DNA of 64,000 nucleotides. It comes from JAPWJZ01 sp966211335. Lineage in GTDB: Bacteria > Pseudomonadota > Alphaproteobacteria > Micavibrionales > UBA2020. How positions within the stretch are numbered: the first letter of the stretch is position 1; every line of letters begins with the position of its first letter. The stretch spans positions 1,302,001 to 1,366,000 of the forward strand of contig CBIHNF010000001.1 in assembly GCA_966211335.1 (NCBI GenBank), given 5' to 3'. Position numbers and translations under genes: made by a program. Under the pieces are notes generated by a model. It did not search any database. It was not told where the DNA came from and saw nothing but the letters and a program-made list of their open reading frames with translations. Positions 1 through 8,709 of this stretch are shown piece by piece.

Positions 1-621
1 CGCCTGCCGCTTGTTGCGGAATTTCGGCAGCGATTCAACGATGCGGCGCAAAAACGTATCGCCGGACGACAGCATGAAGAACAGCAGCAGTACGATGGTG
101 AACAGGTTGCTGGCAAGGCTCTGCGTCGTGATCATGATCTTGTCGACAAGGCGGGAGCCCGGCATGACGACGGTCGTCGTGGCCTTCGGCCCCGTGCCCT
201 TGGTCAGGTCTTCCGCCTGCGCCAGCATTTTCTGCGTATCGGCGACAGGCTTGCTGAGGAAGTGCAGCTTGGCCTTTATCTCGGGCAGGTTGTCCGGAAT
301 CTGCTGCGCCCAGTTGGCGGCGGGGCCGGCAAGGGCGGAGCCCATGACCCAGAGCGCGCCGACCAGCAGCGCGATAATCAGCAGCGCCGCCAGCCGCCGC
401 GGGATGGGGAAATTACCCAGCAGGCGCAGGAAGGGCTGCAGCACCAGCTTCAGGAAGATGGCGATGACGATAGGGATGAACAGCGTATCGGCAATCTTGA
501 GCGCCGAAAAGAGCAGGATGATGAAAATGCCGCCTAGGAAAAAGGTGCGAATGGGAATGATGGGCGCATCATCTGCCTCGATAACGCTATCGTTTAAATT
601 CTCGGTTGCCGGTTCAGTCAT
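1..621 (-). CDS. AI-2E family transporter (PerM/UPF0118), C-terminus outside window
   Basis: The reading frame starts at the ATG whose complement is 619-621 and runs leftwards off the window without a stop, giving about 207 residues. After a short acidic N-terminus there are hydrophobic stretches at about residues 27-60, then another at about 75-95, a soluble loop of about 60 residues, and a further membrane segment near residue 175. This order (paired helices, long loop, helices) is that of the AI-2E/PerM permease family. Members are inner-membrane proteins, some exporting autoinducer-2 or exchanging Na+/H+, but most have no proven substrate. The missing C-terminal half would hold the remaining helices. 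An EcfG-like promoter candidate lies 63 bases upstream. The family call is fairly secure; the substrate is unknown. Confidence 0.8.
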   Translation of the reverse strand, partial: MTEPATENLNDSVIEADDAPIIPIRTFFLGGIFIILLFSALKIADTLFIPIVIAIFLKLVLQPFLRLLGNFPIPRRLAALLIIALLVGALWVMGSALAGPAANWAQQIPDNLPEIKAKLHFLSKPVADTQKMLAQAEDLTKGTGPKATTTVVMPGSRLVDKIMITTQSLASNLFTIVLLLFFMLSSGDTFLRRIVESLPKFRNKRQA

Positions 622-683
622 GAAAGCCTTGATAAATATCAATTTGCATAATTTTCAAACGCTGGTTTGCGTCAATATGACCT

Positions 684-708
684 AACCCGCGCGCGGGCTT
701 ATCGTTCC
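684..708 (-). promoter_or_regulatory. Candidate EcfG-type (general stress) promoter for the AI-2E family gene
   Basis: Read on the minus strand this is GGAAC, 16 bases, then GGTT, against the alphaproteobacterial EcfG consensus GGAAC-N16/17-CGTT. The -10-like element lies 63 bases before the start codon at 621. One base deviates from consensus. The spacer includes the palindrome CCCGCGCGCGGG. A sigma-70-like TTGACG lies closer to the gene, so this site may not be the only promoter. Confidence 0.4.
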
Positions 709-782
709 ATATGGGGGCATAGTGATTGTTATGGCCGCCAAAGAACTTATATTAGGAAAGAAGCAGGAGCCGCCCGAAAGCC

Positions 783-1658
783 ATGAGCCTTATTGACCTC
801 ACCATTCCCCCGCGCCTTGCCGATGTCGGCGGTGCAACAGTGCGGCGGTTGCTGCCCTATGTGAAGCGCCGTATGGTGGGGCCGTTTATTTTCCTCGACC
901 ATATGGGCCCCGCGCATTTTGAAGCCGGGCAGGGCATGGAAGTGCTGCCGCATCCGCATATCGGCCTCTCCACCGTGACCTATTTGTTTGAAGGCGAGAT
1001 TACCCACCGCGACAGCATAGGCTCCGAACAGCGCATCACCCCCGGCGCGCTGAACTGGATGACGGCAGGCCGCGGCATTACCCATTCGGAACGGACGGAT
1101 GCGCAGGAGCGCGCGCACAGCCACAACGCGCACGGGCTGCAAAGCTGGGTCGCGCTGCCGAAAGAATGTGAAGACATGGCGCCGGAATTCCACCACCACG
1201 CGGCGGAAGACCTGCCTGCCTTCCGGCAGGGCGATGCCGCGGTGACGCTGGTCGCTGGTCGCGCCTTCGGCTATGAATCCCCCGCCAAAATCTACAGCCC
1301 GCTGTTTTATGCCGATGTGAAATTGAAGGCGGGCGGCAGCATCGACCTGCCGGCGGATTATGCCGAGCGCGCGTTGTATCTCGTCAGCGGCGCGCTGAAT
1401 ATTGGCGGCACGGATGTTGCGGCGTTGAGCCTGCCGGTGTTCGGCAAGGGCGAGACGGTGAAGGTGACAGCGGCGAATGACAGCCACTTTATGCTGCTCG
1501 GCGGCGAACCCTTTGGCGAGCCGCGCTACATCGACTGGAATTTCGTGGCCACTTCGAAAGAACGTCTGCAGCAGGCGAAAGAAGACTGGCGCCATGGCCG
1601 CTTCCCTAAAATTCCCGGCGACGATGCCGAATTTATTCCGCTGCCGGCCTATCCCTGA
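783..1658 (+). CDS. Pirin family protein
   Basis: The 291-residue protein has the bicupin layout of pirins. The N-terminal cupin carries the metal-site pattern: a PHPHIGL stretch near residue 57 (the two His), a further His in the EGEITHRD stretch, and Glu in the HSERT stretch near residue 102. Pirins are cytoplasmic Fe(II)-binding proteins; some have quercetin dioxygenase activity and others act as redox-dependent regulatory partners, so the substrate cannot be given. The start ATG follows the purine-rich AGGAGC. The stop TGA touches the ATG at 1658, but the better start of the next gene is at 1685. The gene is followed by an export ABC operon and may be co-transcribed with it. Confidence 0.88.
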   Translation: MSLIDLTIPPRLADVGGATVRRLLPYVKRRMVGPFIFLDHMGPAHFEAGQGMEVLPHPHIGLSTVTYLFEGEITHRDSIGSEQRITPGALNWMTAGRGITHSERTDAQERAHSHNAHGLQSWVALPKECEDMAPEFHHHAAEDLPAFRQGDAAVTLVAGRAFGYESPAKIYSPLFYADVKLKAGGSIDLPADYAERALYLVSGALNIGGTDVAALSLPVFGKGETVKVTAANDSHFMLLGGEPFGEPRYIDWNFVATSKERLQQAKEDWRHGRFPKIPGDDAEFIPLPAYP

Positions 1659-1684
1659 TGCACTCTATGACAGGATCTCAAGTT

Positions 1685-2701
1685 ATGAAGCGTGTTTTCT
1701 TTCTGGGGCTTATTCTCGCGGCGGTGGCGGCGGGTTATTTGTGGCACAACCGGCCGCTCAGCGTCAGCGTTGTGAAGCCGCAGCGGCAGGAAGCCATTCA
1801 GGCTGTCTATGCCACCGGCACGGTCGAGCCCTCCGTCATGTTCCCCATCGCGCCGCGCATGGCAGGCAAGCTGATGTCGCTGCAGGCGGATGAAGGCCAG
1901 CGCGTCGTCAAAGGGCAGGTGCTGGCGCAGCTGGAGGATACAGATCTTCAGAAAATGCTGGAGCAGCAAAAGGCCAAGCTCGACCAAGCGGAGAAAGATT
2001 ACACCCGCAAGGCAATGCTGCTGAAGACCAACGCCGTCTCGCCGGATGCGGTGGAGCAGGCGCTGTCGGTGCGCGATGCCTCCCGTGCGGCCGTGGAACA
2101 GATCAATGCGCAGATCGGCTATATGCAGCTGACAGCGCCGGCGGATGGCGAGTTGCTCCGCCGTGATGGCGAAGTTGGGCAGCTCATCCCCGTCAACCAG
2201 CCGGTGTTCTATATGTCGTGCTGCGCCCCCTTGCGCATTGCGGCGGATGTGGATGAGGAAGACATCTCGCTTGTCCAGCCGGGGCTGGAGGTTGTCATCA
2301 GCGCCGATGCGTTCCCCGGCAAGGTCTATCACGGCAAGGTGCAAAGCATCACGCCGAAGGGCGACCCTGTCGCCCGCAGCTTCCGCACCCGCATCGGCCT
2401 TGATGGCGATACCGACCTCATGATCGGCATGACGGCGGAAACGAACATTATCATCTCCAAAAAACAAAACGCCCTCATGCTGCCCGTCGCGGCGGTGAAG
2501 GACGGCAACGTCTGGCTGGTCGGCGCGGGCGGCAGCATCACCGAAAAACCCGTCAAAACTGGCATCAAGACCATCAAGGCGATCGAGGTCACGGAAGGCC
2601 TTGCCGATGATGACACAGTAGTCGCCGACGTCAGCCAGCCGCAGCCCGAAGGCCGCCGCATCCGCCCGCAGCTGGACAGCTGGCAGGCGAAACAGGAATA
2701 A
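1685..2701 (+). CDS. HlyD/MacA-type periplasmic adaptor of an ABC exporter
   Basis: This is a 338-residue protein beginning MKRVFFLG with one N-terminal membrane anchor (about residues 4-21). A barrel-sandwich half motif follows (GTVEP to about residue 85), then an alpha-helical hairpin (about 85-150), the second lipoyl half (QLTAPADGELL) and a beta-barrel region. Such adaptors link an inner-membrane ABC transporter to an outer-membrane channel. The next two genes supply the permease and the ATPase with gaps of 2 and 3 bases, so the three form one operon resembling MacAB or DevBCA. An ATG at 1658 in the same frame overlaps the pirin stop; I prefer 1685 because of the upstream AGGATC and the signal anchor right after it. 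No outer-membrane partner is in the window. Confidence 0.86.
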   Translation: MKRVFFLGLILAAVAAGYLWHNRPLSVSVVKPQRQEAIQAVYATGTVEPSVMFPIAPRMAGKLMSLQADEGQRVVKGQVLAQLEDTDLQKMLEQQKAKLDQAEKDYTRKAMLLKTNAVSPDAVEQALSVRDASRAAVEQINAQIGYMQLTAPADGELLRRDGEVGQLIPVNQPVFYMSCCAPLRIAADVDEEDISLVQPGLEVVISADAFPGKVYHGKVQSITPKGDPVARSFRTRIGLDGDTDLMIGMTAETNIIISKKQNALMLPVAAVKDGNVWLVGAGGSITEKPVKTGIKTIKAIEVTEGLADDDTVVADVSQPQPEGRRIRPQLDSWQAKQE

Positions 2702-2703
2702 CC

Positions 2704-3945
2704 ATGCGCCTTCTCGCCTTTATCGCCATGAAACACCTGCTCGCACGCAAAAGGCAGAGCCTTGTCTCGCTGCTCGGCATCGTCATCGGCGTCGCCTTTT
2801 TCCTCACCATCTCCTCCCTCATGCAGGGGTCGGAGAAAGATTTTATGAAACGCCTTGTCGATAATTCGCCGCATATCACGGTGTCGGACGAATTCCGCAC
2901 CCCGCGTCGCCAGCCGCTGGAGGTGCTGTACCCCGACGGCGTCATCGAGCTGCGCCATGTGACGCCGGAAACCGAAACCCGCGGCATTCGCGGTTTCCGC
3001 CAGATGCTTGACCAGCTGCAGGCAACGCCGGGCCTTCGCGCCTCCGGCGTGTTGACGGCGCAGGCCATTCTCAGCTACGCGGGGCGCGATATCAGCCTCA
3101 CCCTCAATGGCATGGTACCGTCCGAAATCCGCGATATTACGACGATTGACGACCATATCACCCAAGGCTCGGTCGATGACCTTATCGCCAACCGCGACGG
3201 CATCATCATCGGCGACGGAACCTTGAAAAAAAATGCGCTCCGCATGGGTGACAACATCAACCTTGCCGCCTCGACGGGGCAGGTGCGGAGCTTTAAAATC
3301 GTCGGCGTCTTCCGCACCGGCCGCACCGAATATGACGAAACCGTCGCCTTCGTCGACATCAAGCGCGTGCAGGCCATGACCGACCGCAGCAACCGCGCCA
3401 ATTCCATCATCATCAAGCTCGACAACCCGAATGACGCGCTCGCCTTCGCCAAATCGCTGGAAGCCCGCATCGGTTATAAATCCGTCTCCTGGCAGGAAGC
3501 ATCTGAAGACCTGCTCTCGACGCTGGTCGTGCGCAACGTCATCATGTATTCCGTCGTCAGCGCCGTCCTGATCGTCGCGGCCTTCGGCATTTACAACATT
3601 ATCTCGACAGTCGTCATGGAAAAGCAGCGCGATATCGCGATTCTAAAATCGATGGGTTTCGAGGCGAAGGATATCCAGAAAATCTTCCTCGTACAGGGGG
3701 CGATCCTCGGGGTTGCGGGCCTTGTGCTGGGGTTGCCGCTCGGCTGCGTCATGATGACGGTGCTGGGGCAGGTCAAACTGCGCCCACCGGGAGTCAGCGA
3801 GATGGTCTATATCCCGCTCGACTGGAGCCTGCCGCAATTCGTGCTGGCCGGCAGCTTTGCCTTCCTCTCCGCGCTGTTTGCCAGCTATTTGCCGGCGCGC
3901 AAGGGCGCGGCCGTCATGCCCGTCGATATTTTAAGGGGCAGCTAA
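2704..3945 (+). CDS. ABC transporter permease, FtsX/MacB type
   Basis: This 413-residue inner-membrane protein has the four-helix layout of the FtsX/MacB/DevC family. A first helix lies at about 21-41 (SLLGIVIGVAFFL), followed by a large extracytoplasmic domain of about 240 residues (MacB periplasmic core type) and three helices in the last 130 residues. A cytoplasmic stretch with MEKQRDIAILKSMG is the usual coupling-helix signature contacting the ATPase. It probably works with the flanking adaptor and ATPase as a mechanotransmission-type exporter; the substrate is not evident. The gap to the previous stop is 2 bases. Confidence 0.88.
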   Translation: MRLLAFIAMKHLLARKRQSLVSLLGIVIGVAFFLTISSLMQGSEKDFMKRLVDNSPHITVSDEFRTPRRQPLEVLYPDGVIELRHVTPETETRGIRGFRQMLDQLQATPGLRASGVLTAQAILSYAGRDISLTLNGMVPSEIRDITTIDDHITQGSVDDLIANRDGIIIGDGTLKKNALRMGDNINLAASTGQVRSFKIVGVFRTGRTEYDETVAFVDIKRVQAMTDRSNRANSIIIKLDNPNDALAFAKSLEARIGYKSVSWQEASEDLLSTLVVRNVIMYSVVSAVLIVAAFGIYNIISTVVMEKQRDIAILKSMGFEAKDIQKIFLVQGAILGVAGLVLGLPLGCVMMTVLGQVKLRPPGVSEMVYIPLDWSLPQFVLAGSFAFLSALFASYLPARKGAAVMPVDILRGS

Positions 3946-3948
3946 CCC

Positions 3949-4644
3949 ATGCTGCTGGATGCAAAACATCTGACGCGCACGCTGCAGGGCGACATTCCCG
4001 TCACGCTCGTGAAGGATGCGGATGTCAGCGTCAACCTCGGCGAATTCGTCGCCATCACGGGGCCGTCGGGCTCCGGCAAATCCTCGCTGCTCTACATCCT
4101 CGGCCTGCTTGACCGGCCGACCTCCGGCACCGTGACGATTGACGGGCAGGATACCTCGAAACTCGGCGAAGATGCCCTCGCACGTTTCCGCCTCGAAAAA
4201 ATGGGCTTTATCTTCCAGTTCCACTTTTTGCTGGCGGAATTCACCGCGCTTGAAAACGTCATGCTGCCCATGCGCCGCCTCGGCAAACTTTCCGACCGCG
4301 ACATTCGTGATCGCGCGCGGCAGTTGTTGCGTGATTTAGGCCTCGAAGAACAGGCCGATAAACTGCCAAAGCAAATGTCCGGCGGGCAGGCGCAGCGCGT
4401 TGCCATCGCAAGGGCGCTGTCCAACCGCCCGCGGCTGATACTGGCGGACGAGCCGACCGGAAACCTTGACACCGTTTCAAGCCACAATGTGCAGACCATT
4501 TTGAAGGAACTTGCCGCAACCGGCGACTGCTCCGTCGTCGCCGTGACGCATGACACCTCCTTCGCCGATTTCGCCGACCGCCGTATCCATATTGTGGACG
4601 GCGTGATCACCGACAATAAATTGCAGCCTCAAGCTGCACCTTAA
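3949..4644 (+). CDS. ABC transporter ATP-binding protein, LolD/MacB type
   Basis: The 231-residue ATPase has the Walker A motif GPSGSGKSS near residue 38, a Q-loop with FQFHFLL, the signature MSGGQAQRVA, Walker B LILADEPTGNLD and the switch His in VTHD. Its size and motifs match the ATPases that pair with FtsX-type permeases (LolD, MacB N-terminus, DevA). It lies 3 bases after the permease gene and completes the export operon. The stop overlaps by 4 bases, convergently, with the stop of the cyclase gene on the other strand. Confidence 0.9.
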   Translation: MLLDAKHLTRTLQGDIPVTLVKDADVSVNLGEFVAITGPSGSGKSSLLYILGLLDRPTSGTVTIDGQDTSKLGEDALARFRLEKMGFIFQFHFLLAEFTALENVMLPMRRLGKLSDRDIRDRARQLLRDLGLEEQADKLPKQMSGGQAQRVAIARALSNRPRLILADEPTGNLDTVSSHNVQTILKELAATGDCSVVAVTHDTSFADFADRRIHIVDGVITDNKLQPQAAP

Positions 4645-6026
4645 CGCCCTTTATAATCGGCGTAATTCGCCTCGATGTTGAATTCGGCGGCGTAGCTGCT
4701 CATGTAGTAGGAGAGGTAGTAGAAGTGGAAATCATCGCTCCACAAAATCTGCTGCGGTTTCCGCGCGGGGTCGGAGTTATCCATCATGTTTTCATCATTC
4801 ACCGTGCCCTGCGCCACCGCGCGGCCATCGACCAGCACAGTATAGGTGCAGGTAAATTTGACCTTCTGGTCGTTCTGGGAGTCGAGCTCCGCCTTCAGCG
4901 CCATGTCGATATGCGCCTTCTTTTCCTGCGGCTGGCCTTGCGCGTCATAGGTCGTGTAGGTTTCGTCGGTGGATTCCGTCAGCGTATTCGGGCCTTCTTT
5001 GGAATATTCGATGCGGCGGGTCATGCCCGGCAGTTCGTCACGCTGGAATTTCACCTGCAGCAGGTTTTTGCCGGGCTTGATATCCAGCGGCGCGAAAAAA
5101 CGCACGATCTGGCTTGAGTCCACATTGATCAGGTAGTGGCCTTTCTTCAGCGGCGTCAGCACGGGGCGGATGTGCTGCCCCGGTTCCCCGCCGACGAGGA
5201 AAGGAGAGCCATCGGGGAAGCGCGCTTCATCTGCCTGATAATCGACAACGCTGATCTCGGGCGTGCTATTGGCGAACTGGATGCCGAAATAAGTGCCCAC
5301 GCCCGCCAGCAGGATGAGGCCGAGCGCCGCGCCCGCCATGCGTTTTGCGGGCATGCCACTGGCGACAAGGGCGCCTGCAGGCGCCTGCGGCTTTGTCAGT
5401 TTCGGGTTATAGGGTTCGTAAATCTCGACCGCCTCGGGAATGCCTTTTAAGGCGTAACGCCCGTGCTTTTCCCAGCCGATGGGCGTTGCGGATTTTTCAT
5501 TCAGCCAGCCGCGCGCGGAATCGTAGACGGAATAGGTGACGAGCACCTGCCCGCCATCGGCCAGCGCCTCCACCCGTGCCGCGCGGTTGACGTGGCGGCC
5601 AAAGACATCGGCATTGACGTCATCTTCTGTCGTCACCTGCCCTGAATGCAGGCCCATGCGGACGCTGATATTTTCAAGCTCCGGATGCGCCTTATTGAAG
5701 GCGGCAATTTTCTCCTGCACCTCGAGCGCGCGGGCAACGGCCGTGGAGGGTTCCGAAAAAACCGCCATCACGGAATCGCCGATATGCTTGATGACCCGTC
5801 CGCCGCCGCCCGCCTCGATGACGGGCACGACCACCGCGTCATGGTGGCGGCGCAGCTGGTTGGAATAGGCTTCGCCATGTTCTTCGGTAATGGCGGTGAA
5901 CCCCTTGATGTCCGTAAACAGGATGGTCAGCACCGCGGTGCTTTTCTGGCGGCGGAACTGGTCGATAACCTGCATCTCGCCGGCGGTCAGTGGAACCTGT
6001 TTATCGGGGGCGTTGCTGTTTTCCAT
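4641..6026 (-). CDS. Class III adenylate/guanylate cyclase with membrane anchor and extra C-terminal domain
   Basis: The 461-residue protein has a catalytic domain first (about residues 30-205). One metal Asp is in LFTDIKGFTA, the second in KHIGDSVMAVF, and the transition-state Asn/Arg pattern is in GRHVNRAARVEA. A single hydrophobic helix follows near 231-252, then a roughly 205-residue domain with beta-rich character that I do not recognise. With the catalytic domain at the N-terminus in the cytoplasm, the C-terminal part should be periplasmic, the reverse of the usual sensor-then-cyclase order. The residues deciding ATP versus GTP were not resolved by eye. The gene is monocistronic, convergent with the ABC operon. 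Confidence 0.85.
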   Translation of the reverse strand: MENSNAPDKQVPLTAGEMQVIDQFRRQKSTAVLTILFTDIKGFTAITEEHGEAYSNQLRRHHDAVVVPVIEAGGGGRVIKHIGDSVMAVFSEPSTAVARALEVQEKIAAFNKAHPELENISVRMGLHSGQVTTEDDVNADVFGRHVNRAARVEALADGGQVLVTYSVYDSARGWLNEKSATPIGWEKHGRYALKGIPEAVEIYEPYNPKLTKPQAPAGALVASGMPAKRMAGAALGLILLAGVGTYFGIQFANSTPEISVVDYQADEARFPDGSPFLVGGEPGQHIRPVLTPLKKGHYLINVDSSQIVRFFAPLDIKPGKNLLQVKFQRDELPGMTRRIEYSKEGPNTLTESTDETYTTYDAQGQPQEKKAHIDMALKAELDSQNDQKVKFTCTYTVLVDGRAVAQGTVNDENMMDNSDPARKPQQILWSDDFHFYYLSYYMSSYAAEFNIEANYADYKGR

Positions 6027-6127
6027 GTCGGGTCCTTGAATGCTGCGGCTTGCCGCCCGCGTGATATTAGGGTTAGCATAGGACAGCTGAAAGCCAGTTT
6101 AAAGCCCGAATAAAAAAGCGACCGATC

Positions 6128-6547
6128 ATGAAAAAGCCTGTTAAAAAGAAAGTCCCTGCGAAAAAGCGCGCGTTGTCGCCGGCGCGCCATATTGATAACC
6201 GCATCAAGGAACTCGCCGATTGGCGGGGCAAGATGCTGGCGCATATCAGGAAAATCATCCTTGGCGCGGCGGCGGGTATTACCGAGGAATGGAACGGGCG
6301 CGGCGTGCCGGTGTGGTAAAAAAACGGCATTATCTGTACCGGCGAAACCTATAAGGAAGTGGTCAAAATGACCTTCGCCAAGGGCGCTGCATTGAAAGAC
6401 CCCTCCGGCCTTTTCAACGCCAGCCTTGAGGGCAACCAGCGCCGCGCGATAGACCTGAAGGAAGGCGACAAAATCAACGCCCGCGCGCTGGCTGCGCTGG
6501 TGCGGGAAGCCATTGCGCTGAACAGCGCGAAACGCAAGAAATCCTGA
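6128..6547 (+). pseudogene. DUF1801 domain gene interrupted by an in-frame stop
   Basis: One frame from ATG 6128 to TGA 6547 encodes a protein of about 139 residues that reads as a continuous DUF1801 domain except for a TAA at 6317-6319. The sequence before the stop ends in GRGVPVW and the sequence after it continues as KNGIICTGETYKEV and then LFNASLEGNQRRAID, both typical family segments in the same frame. In the relatives I know the residue after VW is usually Ser, so a single TCA-to-TAA change could explain the stop. The N-terminus is rich in Lys and Ala. This may be a real nonsense mutation or a base-call error; a restart at ATG 6368 would give only a 59-residue fragment. Confidence 0.75.
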
Positions 6548-6557
6548 ACGCTAAACC

Positions 6558-7253
6558 CTACTTATCTTCTACAAGCCGATAGCCGATGCCGGGTTCGGTG
6601 AAGATATAGGTTGGCTTCAAGGGGTTGTCGCCGAGCTTCTGGCGCAGGCGCTGAATGTAGATGCGCAGATAATGGTCGTTTTCGTCCGAATTGCGGCCCC
6701 AGACCTCGCGCAGCATTTCGCTATGCGTCACAACCTGCCCGGCCTTTTTCGCCAGCAGGGAGAGAAGGTCGTATTCCGTCGGCGTCAGTTTCAGCTCGTC
6801 GTCGCGCAATTTTGCCTTGCGGCGGGCAAGGTCGATGGTGAGGTCGCCGTAGGTATAGGCGGTTTCCTGCATCTGTTCGCGGCGGCTGCTGTGGCGCAGC
6901 GCCACTTTGATGCGGGCGAGCAATTCCTGCAGGCCGAAGGGTTTGGTCAGGTAATCATCCGCACCGGCTTCTAGCGCTTCTACTTTCTCCGCCTCCTGAT
7001 CGCGGGCTGAGAGGACGATGACAGGCAGGCGGCTCCAGCTGCGCAACTCGCGCAGCAAAGCCTTGCCGTCCATATCCGGCAGGCCAAGGTCGAGCACGAT
7101 AACATCGGGCGGATGCGATTTGATAATCTTTATCGCTTCGGCGCCCGCCTTGGTTGCCTCCACCCGGTAGCCTGCGGCGGCAAGGGAGGTTTCGATGAAG
7201 CGGCGGATTTCCGGTTCATCCTCGACAATCACGATATACGGCTTGTCAGGCAT
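6558..7253 (-). CDS. kdpE: KdpE-like response regulator (OmpR/PhoB family)
   Basis: The 231-residue regulator has a receiver domain (acidic pair in VEDEPEI, phospho-acceptor Asp in VLDLGLPD, Lys in YLTKPFG) and a winged-helix DNA-binding domain (LTPTEYDLLSLLAKK, then LRIYIQRLRQKLGD). The start is the ATG of MPDKPYIVIVEDE; the open frame continues upstream only as a shadow of the kinase gene. It overlaps the kdpD stop by 8 bases. KdpE normally activates the kdpFABC potassium pump under K+ limitation, but here the operon holds kup instead, so its target may be the Kup transporter or an unlinked kdp operon. Confidence 0.88.
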   Translation of the reverse strand: MPDKPYIVIVEDEPEIRRFIETSLAAAGYRVEATKAGAEAIKIIKSHPPDVIVLDLGLPDMDGKALLRELRSWSRLPVIVLSARDQEAEKVEALEAGADDYLTKPFGLQELLARIKVALRHSSRREQMQETAYTYGDLTIDLARRKAKLRDDELKLTPTEYDLLSLLAKKAGQVVTHSEMLREVWGRNSDENDHYLRIYIQRLRQKLGDNPLKPTYIFTEPGIGYRLVEDK

Positions 7254-8709
7254 CGGCGGTCTCCAGCGTGGAAAGGGTGAGGTTGGGCGGCAGCTCCACC
7301 ACAAAGCGCGCGCCGCCATCCGCCTTGTTGGCGGCATAAATGCGGCCGTGGTGGGCCAGCACAATCGACTGGCAGATGGCAAGGCCAAGGCCCGCGCCTT
7401 TCGCATGGCTGCGGCCGTAGGAGACAAACTTGTTGAAAATCTCGCGCTCCTGTCCTTGCGGAATGCCGGGGCCGTTATCTGCCACCGTAATGCAAAGGCT
7501 GTTTTCCCGCATATAGGCGCTGAGGTCGATCTTCGTACCCACGGCCGTGTGGCGCGCCGCATTCTCCAGCAGGTTCTGCACCAGCTGGCTGATGAGCAAG
7601 CCGTCCATGCGGACGAAAGGCAAGTTGTCCTCCACCTTCAGCACTAGCGCGTGATTGCCGAGGGAGGCGCTGGCAGCCGAAATGCCGGAGCCGATGATTT
7701 CCGCCGGCGCATAGGCCCGCATGTTCAGGCGCACGCCCTGGCTTTCCATGCGCGTCACATCCAGCAGGTTGGTGACCAGCCTGTTCAGCCGCATCGATTC
7801 ATGGCGGATGGAGAGCAGCAGCGGCTCATCCGGCAGTTTCTGCCCCAGCGTTTCCGCCGCGCCGGAAATGGCGGCAAGCGGTGTGCGGAGATCATGCGAG
7901 ACGGAACTCAGTAAAATGCTGCGCACTTTTTCCCGCTCCGCCGTCAGCTTTGCGTCCTGCGCCGCTTCGCCGGCCGCAATACGCTCGATCGCGGCGCCGA
8001 GCAGGCCGACGCCGGTTTCTACAGTGCGCATCTGGTCTTCTGGCAATTGCGCTTTGTCATCAAGCACAAGATAGCCGATGGTTCTGGCCGCGGCGGTAAG
8101 GGGGAAGGAAGGGCGGGTAACACTTGTGTGGGGGGTATCGCCAAAGATAATGCGGCCCGTGCACCCAAGCTCAGTTTGGAGGCAGTGCAGAAATGAATCC
8201 GCCATCTCCTGCTGCGAAGATATTGCCGACAGGCGGCGGGTGAGTTCGTAGAGGAACAGCGCATGTTTCTCGCGCCGGCCGGAAATAATCAGCTGCTCCC
8301 GCAGCCGTGCTGCGAAGGTCGAGATGACAAGGCTCGCGAAGAACATGACGACAAAGGTCAGCCAGTAGGAAGAATTATAGACGTTGAAGCTGTAGAGCGG
8401 TTCGATAAAGAAATAATTCAGCAGGCTGACCGCAAGGCAGGAATAAAAAATCGCGGGGCCGCGGCCGAACCAGCCGGCGGCCGTGACGGCGCCGACGAGG
8501 TAGAGCATGATGACATCCGTCTCGCCGATGGAGGGGCGCAAGGCCAGCCCCGCCAGCGTGATGGCGCCGGCGACGAAGAGGGAGTAGAAATACCTGAAGA
8601 GTTCTGATTGCCGGGCCATCTGCTTGCATCGGTAAAGGAGGACGCCGCCATTATAGGTCGTGGCGGTCTTGCCGTACAGAGGTGGATATGGCCGTGAAAT
8701 CAGCGTCAT
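7246..8709 (-). CDS. Short KdpD-like sensor histidine kinase (DUF4118-HisKA-HATPase)
   Basis: The 487-residue kinase starts with four closely spaced membrane helices of the DUF4118 type (about residues 38-130). A GAF-like linker follows, then a HisKA domain with phospho-acceptor His in SSVSHDLRTPLAAI and an ATPase domain with NLLENAARH, DNGPGIP and GAGLGLAI. E. coli KdpD is close to 900 residues because it begins with the KdpD/USP region; that part is absent here. The ATG overlaps the kup stop as ATGA, indicating translational coupling; an internal ATG (MARQSELF) would also be usable. It should phosphorylate the downstream KdpE-like regulator. Confidence 0.86.
   Translation of the reverse strand: MTLISRPYPPLYGKTATTYNGGVLLYRCKQMARQSELFRYFYSLFVAGAITLAGLALRPSIGETDVIMLYLVGAVTAAGWFGRGPAIFYSCLAVSLLNYFFIEPLYSFNVYNSSYWLTFVVMFFASLVISTFAARLREQLIISGRREKHALFLYELTRRLSAISSQQEMADSFLHCLQTELGCTGRIIFGDTPHTSVTRPSFPLTAAARTIGYLVLDDKAQLPEDQMRTVETGVGLLGAAIERIAAGEAAQDAKLTAEREKVRSILLSSVSHDLRTPLAAISGAAETLGQKLPDEPLLLSIRHESMRLNRLVTNLLDVTRMESQGVRLNMRAYAPAEIIGSGISAASASLGNHALVLKVEDNLPFVRMDGLLISQLVQNLLENAARHTAVGTKIDLSAYMRENSLCITVADNGPGIPQGQEREIFNKFVSYGRSHAKGAGLGLAICQSIVLAHHGRIYAANKADGGARFVVELPPNLTLSTLETADA

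Noticed and set aside
7254..7562. N-terminal extension of about 100 residues on the KdpE frame
   Set aside because: It is an out-of-frame reading of the kdpD 3' end; the receiver domain starts at the ATG at 7253.
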